Part shown: piece by piece, positions 6,985-15,921 of the stretch
Layout: each line of letters starts with the position of its first letter
How positions within the stretch are numbered: position 1 is the stretch's first letter
Assembly: GCA_021372865.1 (NCBI GenBank)
Contig: JAJFTO010000011.1
Span: 1-55,426 of the forward strand
Length of the DNA: 55,426 nucleotides
From: Porphyromonadaceae bacterium
GTDB taxonomy: Bacteria > Bacteroidota > Bacteroidia > Bacteroidales > Dysgonomonadaceae
Direction of reading: 5' to 3'
The notes under the pieces: generated by a model
What the model was told of the DNA's origin: nothing
Databases searched by the model: none
What the model saw: only the letters and a program-made list of their open reading frames with translations
Program-made: the position numbers and the translations under genes

Positions 6985-8115
6985 ATGTCCCAAAAATTTC
7001 GGAAAACAAAACCTTCTATTATTCAGTTAGGCAGGAAAACAGCATTTCTATCAGCACTGTCCATAAGCATATTTTTTGTTTTGGTGCAGTTTGTTATCCT
7101 GATATACAGTTTCTATATGGGAGAAAATGTGGGTGAAAGATTTTCTGAAAGAATTTCCCAATCAGAATATTATCAACAACCTATAACCCTGCTTTTTGAA
7201 TCTGCAATCCTATTTTTGGTAAATACCATTTTACTCTATCTCTTTTTTCGAATTGAATTTTGGATACTTACGCATTTTTCTCACAATCGGAAAAAGGTAT
7301 GGTTTTCGTTCTTCGTTTTGTTTCTTTTTGTAGGGGTTTTGAGCACGATCATCTCGCAACTGTTGGGAATTTGGTTCAAGGGCGGACTGACCGCATACGA
7401 ATATTCTATTATTCAGTTCGTCAAGAATTTGGTCTTTTTTATTACTTCCGTTTTTGTGACCAATTTAATCTATCTTATCATTAAGAATCAAGAGAGGATT
7501 GAAGAAAACAAGAACCTTACCATTGAAAATTTTAAAAACCGGTACAATGCACTGAAAAATCAAACCGATCCCCATTTCCTTTTCAACTCACTTAACTCAC
7601 TTAACGGATTGATCGGTTATGACGATGAGCGTGCTCATGAATACCTGATACAGCTCTCATCCGTGTTTCGATATACCATGCAGGAAGGTTCGGTAGTGAC
7701 ACTTTCTGATGAACTGGAATTTGCCGAATCTTATATTTATCTAATGAAGATTCGTTACGGGGACGCTCTTTCTGTTAACATTCAAATTTTGGACAGTCAT
7801 CAAGACTATTATATTCTGCCTTTTGCCATACAGACATTGGTGGAAAATGCCGTGAAACATAATATAGCCAGTCTGCAAAAGCCACTATATTTAGTCATTA
7901 AAATAACGGAAGATGAGGCAATTACTGTTGAGAATAATCTCCAACCCAGACAGGAAGTAAGATATGGAAACGGTTTGGGGTTGTCAAATCTTAACGAACG
8001 CTATTGGTTAATTTTCAGAAAAAATATCAGCATACAAGCTGACAACTCGGTCTTTAGGGTGGAGATACCACTGATAAAAAATTTGGAGAAGTATAGCGAT
8101 AAGTTTCACAATTGA
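6985..8115 (+). CDS. LytS/YehU-type sensor histidine kinase
   Basis: This inner-membrane sensor of 376 residues has four predicted helices in the first 170 residues, with little periplasmic sequence, so it probably senses a membrane-linked or small signal. The His_kinase (PF06580) domain follows, with phospho-acceptor His197 in TDPHFLFNSLNSL and an N-box VENAVKHN. A short HATPase region with NGLGLSNLNERY completes it. It would phosphorylate the LytTR regulator encoded 12 bp downstream. The signal and target genes are not evident from the neighbourhood. Confidence 0.9.
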   Translation: MSQKFRKTKPSIIQLGRKTAFLSALSISIFFVLVQFVILIYSFYMGENVGERFSERISQSEYYQQPITLLFESAILFLVNTILLYLFFRIEFWILTHFSHNRKKVWFSFFVLFLFVGVLSTIISQLLGIWFKGGLTAYEYSIIQFVKNLVFFITSVFVTNLIYLIIKNQERIEENKNLTIENFKNRYNALKNQTDPHFLFNSLNSLNGLIGYDDERAHEYLIQLSSVFRYTMQEGSVVTLSDELEFAESYIYLMKIRYGDALSVNIQILDSHQDYYILPFAIQTLVENAVKHNIASLQKPLYLVIKITEDEAITVENNLQPRQEVRYGNGLGLSNLNERYWLIFRKNISIQADNSVFRVEIPLIKNLEKYSDKFHN

Positions 8116-8127
8116 TAAAATAATCAT

Positions 8128-8895
8128 ATGAAAGCTGTAATTGTAGAAGATGAATTTGCCGCTGCTCAAAATCTTGAAAGACTTTTAAAATCGATAGATG
8201 AAGATATCCATATAATCGCTGTACTGCAAAATGTAGACGAAAGTATAGCGTGGTTTTCCACAAACACTATGCCCGATGTAGTTTTCATGGATATTCATCT
8301 TGCTGATGGAGATTCTTTTTCTATTTTTAAAAGTATCGATATTCGTTGTGCAATAATTTTTATCACGGCTTATGACCAATATGCCCTGAAGGCTTTCGAG
8401 GTGAACAGTATAGACTATTTACTCAAGCCGATTAGTAAAAAAAGTCTTGAGAAAGCATTGAACAAACTGAAAAATTTCTCACCCAACAATAATAACTCAG
8501 ACGTAATTGTGCAGATCATGCAAAGTATCAATCAGGTTAACAAAACACACAGAAGAAGTTTCCTTATCCCGTTTAAAGATAAATTAATACCTGTTTCATC
8601 TGACGATATTGCCTATGTTTACTCGAAAAATAAAAAGGCCGATATTGCTTGTTTCAATAAGCGCGATTATACAATGGATGTATCGCTGGATGATTTTTTG
8701 AAACAACTGGATCCTGATTTGTTTTTCAGGGCAAACAGACAATTCATTATTTCACATCAAGCCGTCACCGACTTGTCGATTTGGTTTGACGGGAAATTTT
8801 CCGTAAATCTTTCTGTTCCTACCCCTGAAAGAATCATTGTGAGCCGTGCCCGAAGCGCCGAATTTAAGAAATGGTATATGAAAACAGATGATTGA
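8128..8895 (+). CDS. LytTR-family response regulator
   Basis: This 255-residue protein has an N-terminal receiver domain (about residues 1-120) with Asp55 in VVFMDIHLADGDS as phospho-acceptor and a lysine in YLLKPISKK. A C-terminal LytTR DNA-binding domain (about 150-250) contains FFRANRQFIISHQAV, the typical LytTR signature. The start is 12 bp behind the kinase stop, so the two genes form an operon and a cognate pair. LytTR proteins bind pairs of direct repeats; no such site was recognised in the window. Confidence 0.92.
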   Translation: MKAVIVEDEFAAAQNLERLLKSIDEDIHIIAVLQNVDESIAWFSTNTMPDVVFMDIHLADGDSFSIFKSIDIRCAIIFITAYDQYALKAFEVNSIDYLLKPISKKSLEKALNKLKNFSPNNNNSDVIVQIMQSINQVNKTHRRSFLIPFKDKLIPVSSDDIAYVYSKNKKADIACFNKRDYTMDVSLDDFLKQLDPDLFFRANRQFIISHQAVTDLSIWFDGKFSVNLSVPTPERIIVSRARSAEFKKWYMKTDD

Positions 8896-9062
8896 TCTGT
8901 TTCTCCCACTTTAACCCATAACCTGATGCTACCGCCGCTGTAGGCTCGGTCTTGTTTTTTCATATTTGAGCAATCAAAATTACCGTTTCAGGGTTGTATC
9001 TCTTACAACCTGCACAGTTGTCATGTTACTTTGCATTGTCAAAAACATAAATAGGAATGTCG

Positions 9063-9080
9063 CCGGCTTTGCCGGAATTT
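9063..9080 (+). terminator. Short GC hairpin, weak terminator candidate
   Basis: CCGGC (9063-9067) and GCCGG (9071-9075) close a TTT loop, followed by AATTTT. It lies in the 288-bp gap between the response regulator and the TetR gene, which otherwise shows nothing I can name. Confidence 0.35.
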
Positions 9081-9183
9081 TGAATATCAATGCGTGTTGG
9101 TTTTATAATAGCATATTAAAAACAAGAAACTACCCTGATTGATCAAATTTACGATACTCATTTTATTTTTTAAGAAGAAAACG

Positions 9184-9795
9184 ATGTTAGGGGAAAGAAT
9201 AATTCAACAAGCAACAGTCCTTTTTAGCCGTGATGGCATTAAAAATGTTTCAATGGACGATTTGGCATCTTCTTTGGGCATCTCTAAACGGACGATATAC
9301 GAGAATTTTAAAAATAAAGAAGACATTTTGAAGAATTGTATCCTTGTTCTTCAAGAGAATAGAAACCGTAGGGTTATTGTCACCATGCGTCAATCGGAGA
9401 ATATTATGTATGGATGTTTACAAATAATCAATGATATCAGATACACCCAATCACCAACGGTTAAATTCTGGGAAGATGTCTACAAATATTATCCTCAAGT
9501 TTATCAATGTATTTTGGAGGATGCAGAGAAAAGTAATATCTATTTGAAACAACTACTGGAAGAAGGAATAAAAGACAATTATTTCCGTAAAAATTTAGAT
9601 TTTGATGAAACCGTCTTTATATTGGATATTAGTACTTACATAAAAATCATCGGGATTTATTCAGTTAGAGTTCCCTTATCCCGAACAGATCTGATTTTCA
9701 ATATTATGGTTAATATGCTTCGTGGAATTTCTACCGCTAAAGGTATTGAAATTATAGATAAATATATTGCCGACTTACCCCATTCAAATAATTAA
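9184..9795 (+). CDS. TetR-family transcriptional regulator of the efflux operon
   Basis: From the ATG at 9184 the product has 203 residues. The N-terminal helix-turn-helix is typical of TetR (SMDDLASSLGISKRTIYENF, residues about 24-43), preceded by helix one (IIQQATVLFSRDGI). The all-helical C-terminal part would bind an inducer. A longer frame from a TTG at 9139 adds an unconvincing hydrophobic leader. The TolC gene starts 9 bp after the stop, so the regulator is the first gene of the efflux operon and probably represses it. Confidence 0.9.
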   Translation: MLGERIIQQATVLFSRDGIKNVSMDDLASSLGISKRTIYENFKNKEDILKNCILVLQENRNRRVIVTMRQSENIMYGCLQIINDIRYTQSPTVKFWEDVYKYYPQVYQCILEDAEKSNIYLKQLLEEGIKDNYFRKNLDFDETVFILDISTYIKIIGIYSVRVPLSRTDLIFNIMVNMLRGISTAKGIEIIDKYIADLPHSNN

Positions 9796-9804
9796 TAATA
9801 TTTT

Positions 9805-11259
9805 ATGAGAGTTACAAAGATTAGTATCGTCGTAATGATGATTTATGGATTGTTTTGGTTACCTGTAGCGAATGCGCAAGAAGCAGATTCCGTAATATTG
9901 CGTTTAGATTTAGAAACGGCTGTTCAAATTGCATTGAGTGAAAATCCCCTGGTGAAAGTCGCCGATATGGAGATTGAGAAAAAAACGTATGCCCAAAAAA
10001 GCGCCTATGGCGCCCTGTTACCCCAAATTGATCTTATCGGACAGTTCCAGCGTACATTGAAACGTCAAACGATGTATTTGGATACGGATATGGGCAGCCT
10101 TTTTGGAACCGGTTCCATTGATCCGGGAGATTTTACTCCCGAAGAACTAAAGGTGGCGGAAGTACTGGGCAAGTTGATGGCACCCGATCCCGATGCCGCT
10201 GATGAAGGCATTCAGATAGGCAGAAAAAACATGTGGACGGGAACGGTGAATGTTAGTTTACCGCTCGTTGTCCCGTCGTTATGGAAAAACATCCAGATGA
10301 GTAAGGTCGACCTGGAGATGGCCGTGGAAGAGTCGCGCTCATCGAAGATTGATCTGACACATCAGGTAAAAAAGGCCTTTTACAGTATATTATTGGCAAA
10401 AGACAGCTACAATCTGTTCAAGGAAACATATGCGACTGACTCTTTGAATTTGGTGAGTATCAAAAATAAGTTTGAGCAGGGTGTTGTTGCCGAATACGAT
10501 GTCATTACCGCCGATGTCCGCCTCAAAAGCATTATTCCCAATATCCTGCAGTCAGAGAGCATGTTGAAAATTGCGGAACTACAATTAAAAATGCTGATGG
10601 GGATCGATGCGGAGGTGCCAGTGGAGATTGTGGGGTCGCTCTCTGATTATGAAAAATGGATGTTTGAGACCATTGTTCCCTCTGATAATAACTTGCTTGA
10701 AAATAGTGATTTGAGACAATTCGACCTGCAAGCCATGCAGGCGAAAAATGCGCATGAGATTCAAAAACTTCAACGTTTACCTACACTTACCTCTTCTTTC
10801 AGCTATTCCTATATAAGCCAGAACAATAATTTCAAGTTCAACACATACCGCTGGGATCCTTATTCAGTAGCAGGTGTGACACTTGCCATCCCTATTTTTA
10901 GCGGAGGACAACGGTATCACAATATTAAACAGTCCGAAATTCAATTGTTACAACTGCAGGAGCAACGCCATAACCTGCAACGTGGTCTGCAACTATCCGT
11001 GAAGAACAGTGTAGAGCTTATCAATAAAAGCATTGAGCAGGTTGTTGCCGCCGAATCGTCTGTAAATCAGGCAAAGAAGGGATACGAAATCACGCAGAAA
11101 AGATACGAAACAGGAGCGGGAACCATCGTGGATCTGAATGCGGCCGCACTCGCAGTGACCAATGCCGAGCTGCAATACCGTAATGCAATCTATGACTATC
11201 TGGCATCCAAAGCCGATTTGGAAAAAACACTCGGCTACGATATAAACAAGATAAATTAG
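9805..11259 (+). CDS. TolC-family outer-membrane efflux protein
   Basis: This 484-residue protein has a signal peptide ending at about residue 24 (PVANAQ) and two TolC/OEP repeats with long coiled-coil helices. Visible signatures are ALSENPLVKVADMEIEKK near the N-terminus and RYETGAGTIVDLNAAALAV in the second repeat. It forms the outer-membrane exit duct of the tripartite pump encoded by the next two genes. It lies 9 bp after the TetR gene and 48 bp before the adaptor start. Confidence 0.93.
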   Translation: MRVTKISIVVMMIYGLFWLPVANAQEADSVILRLDLETAVQIALSENPLVKVADMEIEKKTYAQKSAYGALLPQIDLIGQFQRTLKRQTMYLDTDMGSLFGTGSIDPGDFTPEELKVAEVLGKLMAPDPDAADEGIQIGRKNMWTGTVNVSLPLVVPSLWKNIQMSKVDLEMAVEESRSSKIDLTHQVKKAFYSILLAKDSYNLFKETYATDSLNLVSIKNKFEQGVVAEYDVITADVRLKSIIPNILQSESMLKIAELQLKMLMGIDAEVPVEIVGSLSDYEKWMFETIVPSDNNLLENSDLRQFDLQAMQAKNAHEIQKLQRLPTLTSSFSYSYISQNNNFKFNTYRWDPYSVAGVTLAIPIFSGGQRYHNIKQSEIQLLQLQEQRHNLQRGLQLSVKNSVELINKSIEQVVAAESSVNQAKKGYEITQKRYETGAGTIVDLNAAALAVTNAELQYRNAIYDYLASKADLEKTLGYDINKIN

Positions 11260-11307
11260 AAGAAACAAATAATGCAAATAATGCAATTAATACAATACAA
11301 TAATCGT

Positions 11308-12324
11308 ATGAAACGTAAAATCTTTCTAAAATTTATGCCGCTGGCAGCACTTCTAACACTCTCTTCTTGCGGGGGATCTTCAAAGAGTGAACAACAAACA
11401 GAGAACACCAAAAGAAATGTCTTTGTGGAAGAGGTCAGGTTGGTGCCTGTAGACCAACTATCGACTTTTACCGCAACCGTTGAAGCAAACACGGTGAATA
11501 ATATCGCACCGGCCATGGGCGGACGCATACGAAGCATTCACGGGGATGTGGGTAGTCGCGTTGGCAAAGGTCAAACGCTGGTAACGATGGATGCTGCCAA
11601 TTATTCGCAGCAAGAAACGCAATTGGCTACGCTAAAACGCGATTACGAGCGATATAGAGAACTATATGAAGTGGGCGGCGTTTCCAAACAACAACTCGAT
11701 CAGTTGAAAGCGCAGCTCGATGTGGCACATTCTGCTCTGAATAGTCTGGATGAAAATACTCGTTTGATAAGCCCGATAAGCGGAGTGGTAACCACACGAA
11801 ATTATGATCCGGGCGACGTAGCAGCAGCTTTGCCTATTCTGACCATTGAGAATATTAATCCGGTGAAGGTAATCGTACATGTCTCTGAGTCGTTTTACAG
11901 CCAGGTGGTAAAAGGAATGCTCGTCCATGTTCAGGTTGATGCGCTTGCCAACGAAGTTTTCGAAGGTAAAGTGTCATTGATTCATCCCACGCTAAATCCG
12001 GATTCACACACTTTTCCGGTGGAGATAGAAGTGAACAACACCGATCTGCGTCTTCGCCCGGGAATGTTTTCACGTGTGACCATGAATTTCGGGACCCACG
12101 ATCGTCCACTCGTACCCGATATGGCGGTGTTAAAACAAACCGGTTCCAACGATAGATATGTTTTTGTAGAAAAAGACGGTAAAGCCATTTACACGCTTAT
12201 TCAATTAGGAACCCGAATAGGGGATAAATATGAAATTATTTCCGGTTTAAGTGCAGGTGACAGGGTTATTGTGCAGGGAAATACCGGTTTAATTGACGGA
12301 GCCGAAGTGCAAGTGGTTGATTAA
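11308..12324 (+). CDS. RND efflux periplasmic adaptor (HlyD/AcrA type), lipoprotein
   Basis: From the ATG at 11308 the product has 338 residues with a lipoprotein signal ending in LTLSSC, Cys20 being the lipidated residue. A split barrel-sandwich (lipoyl-like) domain flanks a helical hairpin (about residues 85-140, with YRELYEVGGVSKQQLDQLK), followed by the second lipoyl half (LISPISGVVTTR), a beta-barrel and a membrane-proximal domain. It joins the RND pump to the TolC protein. A frame starting at 11272 adds a non-signal leader and is rejected. Confidence 0.93.
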   Translation: MKRKIFLKFMPLAALLTLSSCGGSSKSEQQTENTKRNVFVEEVRLVPVDQLSTFTATVEANTVNNIAPAMGGRIRSIHGDVGSRVGKGQTLVTMDAANYSQQETQLATLKRDYERYRELYEVGGVSKQQLDQLKAQLDVAHSALNSLDENTRLISPISGVVTTRNYDPGDVAAALPILTIENINPVKVIVHVSESFYSQVVKGMLVHVQVDALANEVFEGKVSLIHPTLNPDSHTFPVEIEVNNTDLRLRPGMFSRVTMNFGTHDRPLVPDMAVLKQTGSNDRYVFVEKDGKAIYTLIQLGTRIGDKYEIISGLSAGDRVIVQGNTGLIDGAEVQVVD

Positions 12325-12416
12325 TAACTTAAACGATGAAATCTGAGTTTTATATTTCCTGGTTTTGGTTTCAATTTAACGGCAGTCAATTTTAACAATA
12401 GAAAAAATAGTAACAA

Positions 12417-15400
12417 ATGAAAATATATGAAACCGCGGTAAAAAATCCGGTGGGAACATCGCTGATATTTATCGGACTTGTTCTTATCGGACTTATGTTT
12501 TACCAACAGCTTCCCATCGACTTGTATCCCGAAGTAGAAGTAAATATGGTGTCGGTGATGACTTCTTATCCCGGAGCCGGCTCTGACGACATTGAAGCAA
12601 ACGTTACAAGGCCGTTGGAAAATGCACTTAACTCTACCGAGAATATCAAAGAAATTTCATCGGTATCGAAAGATGGGGTCTCTGTAATTATGCTCGAGTT
12701 TGAATGGGGGTCTGATATGAATATGGTTATGAACGATGTACGCGACAAGGTAGATTTGGTTTCGGGAACGCTTCCCGACGGCACCAATGATCCGATGATT
12801 ATGAAGTTCAGTTCCGATATGGCACCCGTATTGATTCTTTCGGCCACTGCCCGGGAAAGTTCAGACGCATTATATAAAATTCTTGATGAACAGATAGTCG
12901 CCCCGCTCAACCGTGTACAGGGTGTGGGAACTGTTTCACTCTCGGGCGCTCCGCAGCGTGAAGTTCAGGTGAATGTGATACCTGCAAAATTGGAAGCTTA
13001 TAACATTTCATTGGAACAGATAGCGCGAGTTATTGCCGCTGAGAACGTGAATGTTCCTGCCGGAGATTTCGATATCGGTTCGCAAACCTATATGTTGCGT
13101 CTCGAAGGTGAAATTAACGAGAGCCGCGAGCTCAACAACATTGTGGTTGGCAGCAATTCAGGACAAGCCGTTTATCTGAAAGATGTGGCAACCGTGAACG
13201 ACACGGTGCAGTCACGCATAATGGAAAGTTATACCAACGGAGAGCGCGGTGCCACCATCATGGTACAAAAACAAACAGGAGCCAATTCAGTAGCTATTGT
13301 TGATGCGATTGAAAAACAACTGCCGGAACTGATGAAAACACTTCCGCCCGACGTTGAAATCGTAACCGTGATGGATACGTCGGATAATATCAAAACTTCT
13401 ATCAACAGTTTGTTGGAGACTATTCTTATCGCACTCATCATCGTGGGCATTGTTGTCCTTTTCTTCCTGGGTCGATGGCGTGCAACCATCATTATTATGG
13501 TATCCATTCCAATTTCACTGATAGGTTCGTTTATTTATCTGTATCTCACGGGAAATACCCTCAACATTGTTACGCTGGCGTCACTTTCCATCGCTATTGG
13601 CATGGTGGTGGATGATGCCATTGTGGTGCTCGAAAATATTACCAAACATATTGAGCGTGGCAGTCGCCCACGACAAGCCGCTATTTACGGAACCGAAGAA
13701 GTATCGCTCTCGGTTATCGCATCAACACTTACTATTATAGCCGTATTCCTGCCGATGACGATGGTTGGCGGATTAGCCGGTGCTCTGATCAAACAACTGG
13801 GTTGGATGGTAACCATCATTATGTCGTTGTCACTCGTTATCGCTTTAACGCTTACACCGATGATGAGTGCCAAAATGATGCGTTCGAGCAAAGACAAAAA
13901 ATATAACAGGTTCGATAAATGGTACAACAAAAACATCCTTCCGCTTCTCGATAAATTAGACTCGGCTTATAGCAAACTGGTAAATAAAGTAACCAGAAAA
14001 CGCGGCCTTACACTGGGTGTGGTTGTTGGTGTGTTTATTGTGGGAGTCGGCATTACCGCCGTAACGCTCAAAACCGAGTTTATATCGGCATCTGATAATA
14101 ATACCATCATGATGACTGTGGAGATGCCAACCGGAACAAGGATGGAACTCACTCGTGAAACGGGGCATAAGATTACCCGGTTGATGAAAGAAAAATATTC
14201 TGAGATAGAGATATCCTCTTTTACGGTGGGACAAGCTGACACAGACAATCTTCTTGGGTCCTTGCAGGAAAATGGCTCAAACATTATGAATTTCAATATC
14301 CGAACAAAAAAAGCGAAGTTCAGAAACAAAACCATATTCGATATTTCCGATGAACTACGTACCGATTTGGCTGCTATGCCCGAAATAAGTAAATATGTGG
14401 TCACCCCCGGTGGAATCACAGGAATTATTGGATCAAGTAATATCTCCGTAGATATTTATGGATATGATTTGGCTGAAACCGATCAACTGGCCGCTCAGAT
14501 GAAAACAAAACTTGAAGGTATTGAGGGATTGCGCGACATAACCATTTCGCGTAAAGATTATCGGGCTGAATATCGCATTGAATTCGACAGAGAAAAATTG
14601 TCACTCAATGGATTGAATATGGCAACTGCAGGCGGTGCCGTCAGAAACAGTATCAACGGACTTACGATGTCGCAATTTCGTGAAGATGGTGAAGAATACG
14701 ATATCAGGGTGCGTTTCGATGAAGAACATCGACAAACTATTGAAGATATCGAAAATATTCTGATATATAATCCGATGGGAGTGGGCATTCGCATTCGCGA
14801 CTTAGGAAAAGTAGTGGAAAGCTCGTCATTGCCACAAATCGATCGACAGAATCGCGAGCGCATTGTATCCGTAACCGGTTCCACTTACAAGCGTGCCTTG
14901 AGTGATATCTCAACCGATGTTAGTTCCGCCATTTCTACACTCGATATACCATCGGGAACGCATGTGGCCATTAGCGGATCGACGGAGGATCAGCAAGAAG
15001 CATTTTCCGATTTAGGATTGTTGCTTCTCATCGTGTCTCTCCTTGTTTATATCGTGTTGGCATCGCAGTTCGAATCACTAACTTATCCGTTCATTATCAT
15101 CATGTCCATTCCTTTTGCCTTTATCGGAGCTTTATTGTTGCTTTCAGCAACGGGCAAACCACTCGGTATTATGGGACTTATCGGGCTCATTATGCTTGTG
15201 GGTATGGTGGTGAAGAACGGTATCGTGCTCGTCGATTACATCAACCTGAACCGTGAACGCGGTATGTCGATTATAACTGCCGTTGTGAATGCCGCAAAAT
15301 CGAGGCTGCGTCCCGTATTAATGACTACATTGACCACCATTCTGGCTATGATTCCTCTTGCAATCGGTACCGGGCAAGGTTCGGAGCTGTGGCAACAGTT

Positions 15401-15611
15401 GGGATTAACAATCATTGGAGGTATGACATTCTCAACAATCGTAACGTTGATTCTTATTCCTGCCTTGTATTCTGTCTTTGGCGGAAATGGAGTGAAACGT
15501 GAACGCAAAAAGCATTATGAAAAAATATCGCGATACAACCAAACACTAACCCGAATTAAAACGAAGAATAATGAAAGCAGTAATGATTATATTAGACCAA
15601 GCGCATTATAG
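12417..15611 (+). CDS. RND-family efflux transporter permease (AcrB type)
   Basis: This 1064-residue inner-membrane proton-driven pump has the usual two-fold layout: a helix after MKIYETAVKNPVG, a large porter domain, helices 2-6, a second periplasmic loop and helices 8-12. The proton-relay aspartates are visible in IGMVVDDAIVVLENI. The second half holds GLIMLVGMVVKNGIVLVDYI and LRPVLMTTLTTILAMIPLA, both RND signatures. The short cytoplasmic tail and overall pattern fit the hydrophobe/amphiphile (HAE) branch rather than heavy-metal pumps. Its last 41 bases overlap the small PII-like gene. Substrates are unknown. Confidence 0.94.
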   Translation: MKIYETAVKNPVGTSLIFIGLVLIGLMFYQQLPIDLYPEVEVNMVSVMTSYPGAGSDDIEANVTRPLENALNSTENIKEISSVSKDGVSVIMLEFEWGSDMNMVMNDVRDKVDLVSGTLPDGTNDPMIMKFSSDMAPVLILSATARESSDALYKILDEQIVAPLNRVQGVGTVSLSGAPQREVQVNVIPAKLEAYNISLEQIARVIAAENVNVPAGDFDIGSQTYMLRLEGEINESRELNNIVVGSNSGQAVYLKDVATVNDTVQSRIMESYTNGERGATIMVQKQTGANSVAIVDAIEKQLPELMKTLPPDVEIVTVMDTSDNIKTSINSLLETILIALIIVGIVVLFFLGRWRATIIIMVSIPISLIGSFIYLYLTGNTLNIVTLASLSIAIGMVVDDAIVVLENITKHIERGSRPRQAAIYGTEEVSLSVIASTLTIIAVFLPMTMVGGLAGALIKQLGWMVTIIMSLSLVIALTLTPMMSAKMMRSSKDKKYNRFDKWYNKNILPLLDKLDSAYSKLVNKVTRKRGLTLGVVVGVFIVGVGITAVTLKTEFISASDNNTIMMTVEMPTGTRMELTRETGHKITRLMKEKYSEIEISSFTVGQADTDNLLGSLQENGSNIMNFNIRTKKAKFRNKTIFDISDELRTDLAAMPEISKYVVTPGGITGIIGSSNISVDIYGYDLAETDQLAAQMKTKLEGIEGLRDITISRKDYRAEYRIEFDREKLSLNGLNMATAGGAVRNSINGLTMSQFREDGEEYDIRVRFDEEHRQTIEDIENILIYNPMGVGIRIRDLGKVVESSSLPQIDRQNRERIVSVTGSTYKRALSDISTDVSSAISTLDIPSGTHVAISGSTEDQQEAFSDLGLLLLIVSLLVYIVLASQFESLTYPFIIIMSIPFAFIGALLLLSATGKPLGIMGLIGLIMLVGMVVKNGIVLVDYINLNRERGMSIITAVVNAAKSRLRPVLMTTLTTILAMIPLAIGTGQGSELWQQLGLTIIGGMTFSTIVTLILIPALYSVFGGNGVKRERKKHYEKISRYNQTLTRIKTKNNESSNDYIRPSAL

Positions 15612-15864
15612 CCAAATAGAGAAAGATTTATCGAAACTCAATATTCGCGGATTTTCGTCGTGGAAAGAAGTCTATGGGCGAGGTAGCGGCAAAGGCGAAC
15701 CTCACTACGGATCCCACGCCTGGCCTTCGGTTAACAATGCCATCCTCACCATGGTGGAGGATGACAAGGTAGCCGGTTTATTGAAGTATCTCAAGGAACT
15801 GGACAATGAGTCGGCCAACCTGGGACTGAGAGCGTTCGTGTGGAACGTGGAAGACGGAATGTGA
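15571..15864 (+). CDS. Small PII-like protein linked to the RND pump
   Basis: This 97-residue cytoplasmic protein starts 41 bp inside the 3' end of the pump gene in another frame, so the two are probably translationally coupled. The pattern fits a ferredoxin-like PII fold: an opening strand AVMIILDQAHYSQIEKDL, a central loop with GSGKGEPHYGSHAWP in place of the PII T-loop, then AILTMVEDDKVAGLLKYLKEL and a last strand LRAFVWNVE. PII-like proteins beside RND pumps occur in other bacteria (for example DUF3240-type), but a regulatory effect on this pump is inference. No enzymatic motif is seen. Confidence 0.7.
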   Translation: MKAVMIILDQAHYSQIEKDLSKLNIRGFSSWKEVYGRGSGKGEPHYGSHAWPSVNNAILTMVEDDKVAGLLKYLKELDNESANLGLRAFVWNVEDGM

Positions 15865-15891
15865 TTCAATTTTAAACGATAGATTTTCCGG

Positions 15892-15921
15892 GGGCGTCGC
15901 TGAGATAGTGACGCCCTTTCT
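15892..15921. terminator. Bidirectional rho-independent terminator between converging genes
   Basis: GGGCGTC (15892-15898) pairs with GACGCCC (15910-15916); a G-T wobble and two more pairs extend the stem to 10 bp around the loop GAGAT, followed by TTTCT. It ends the efflux operon and overlaps the last codons of the convergent hydrolase gene on the minus strand. Confidence 0.75.

Noticed and set aside
11272..11307. Upstream start of the efflux adaptor
   Set aside because: It would place 12 polar residues before the lipoprotein signal; the ATG at 11308 gives a standard signal.
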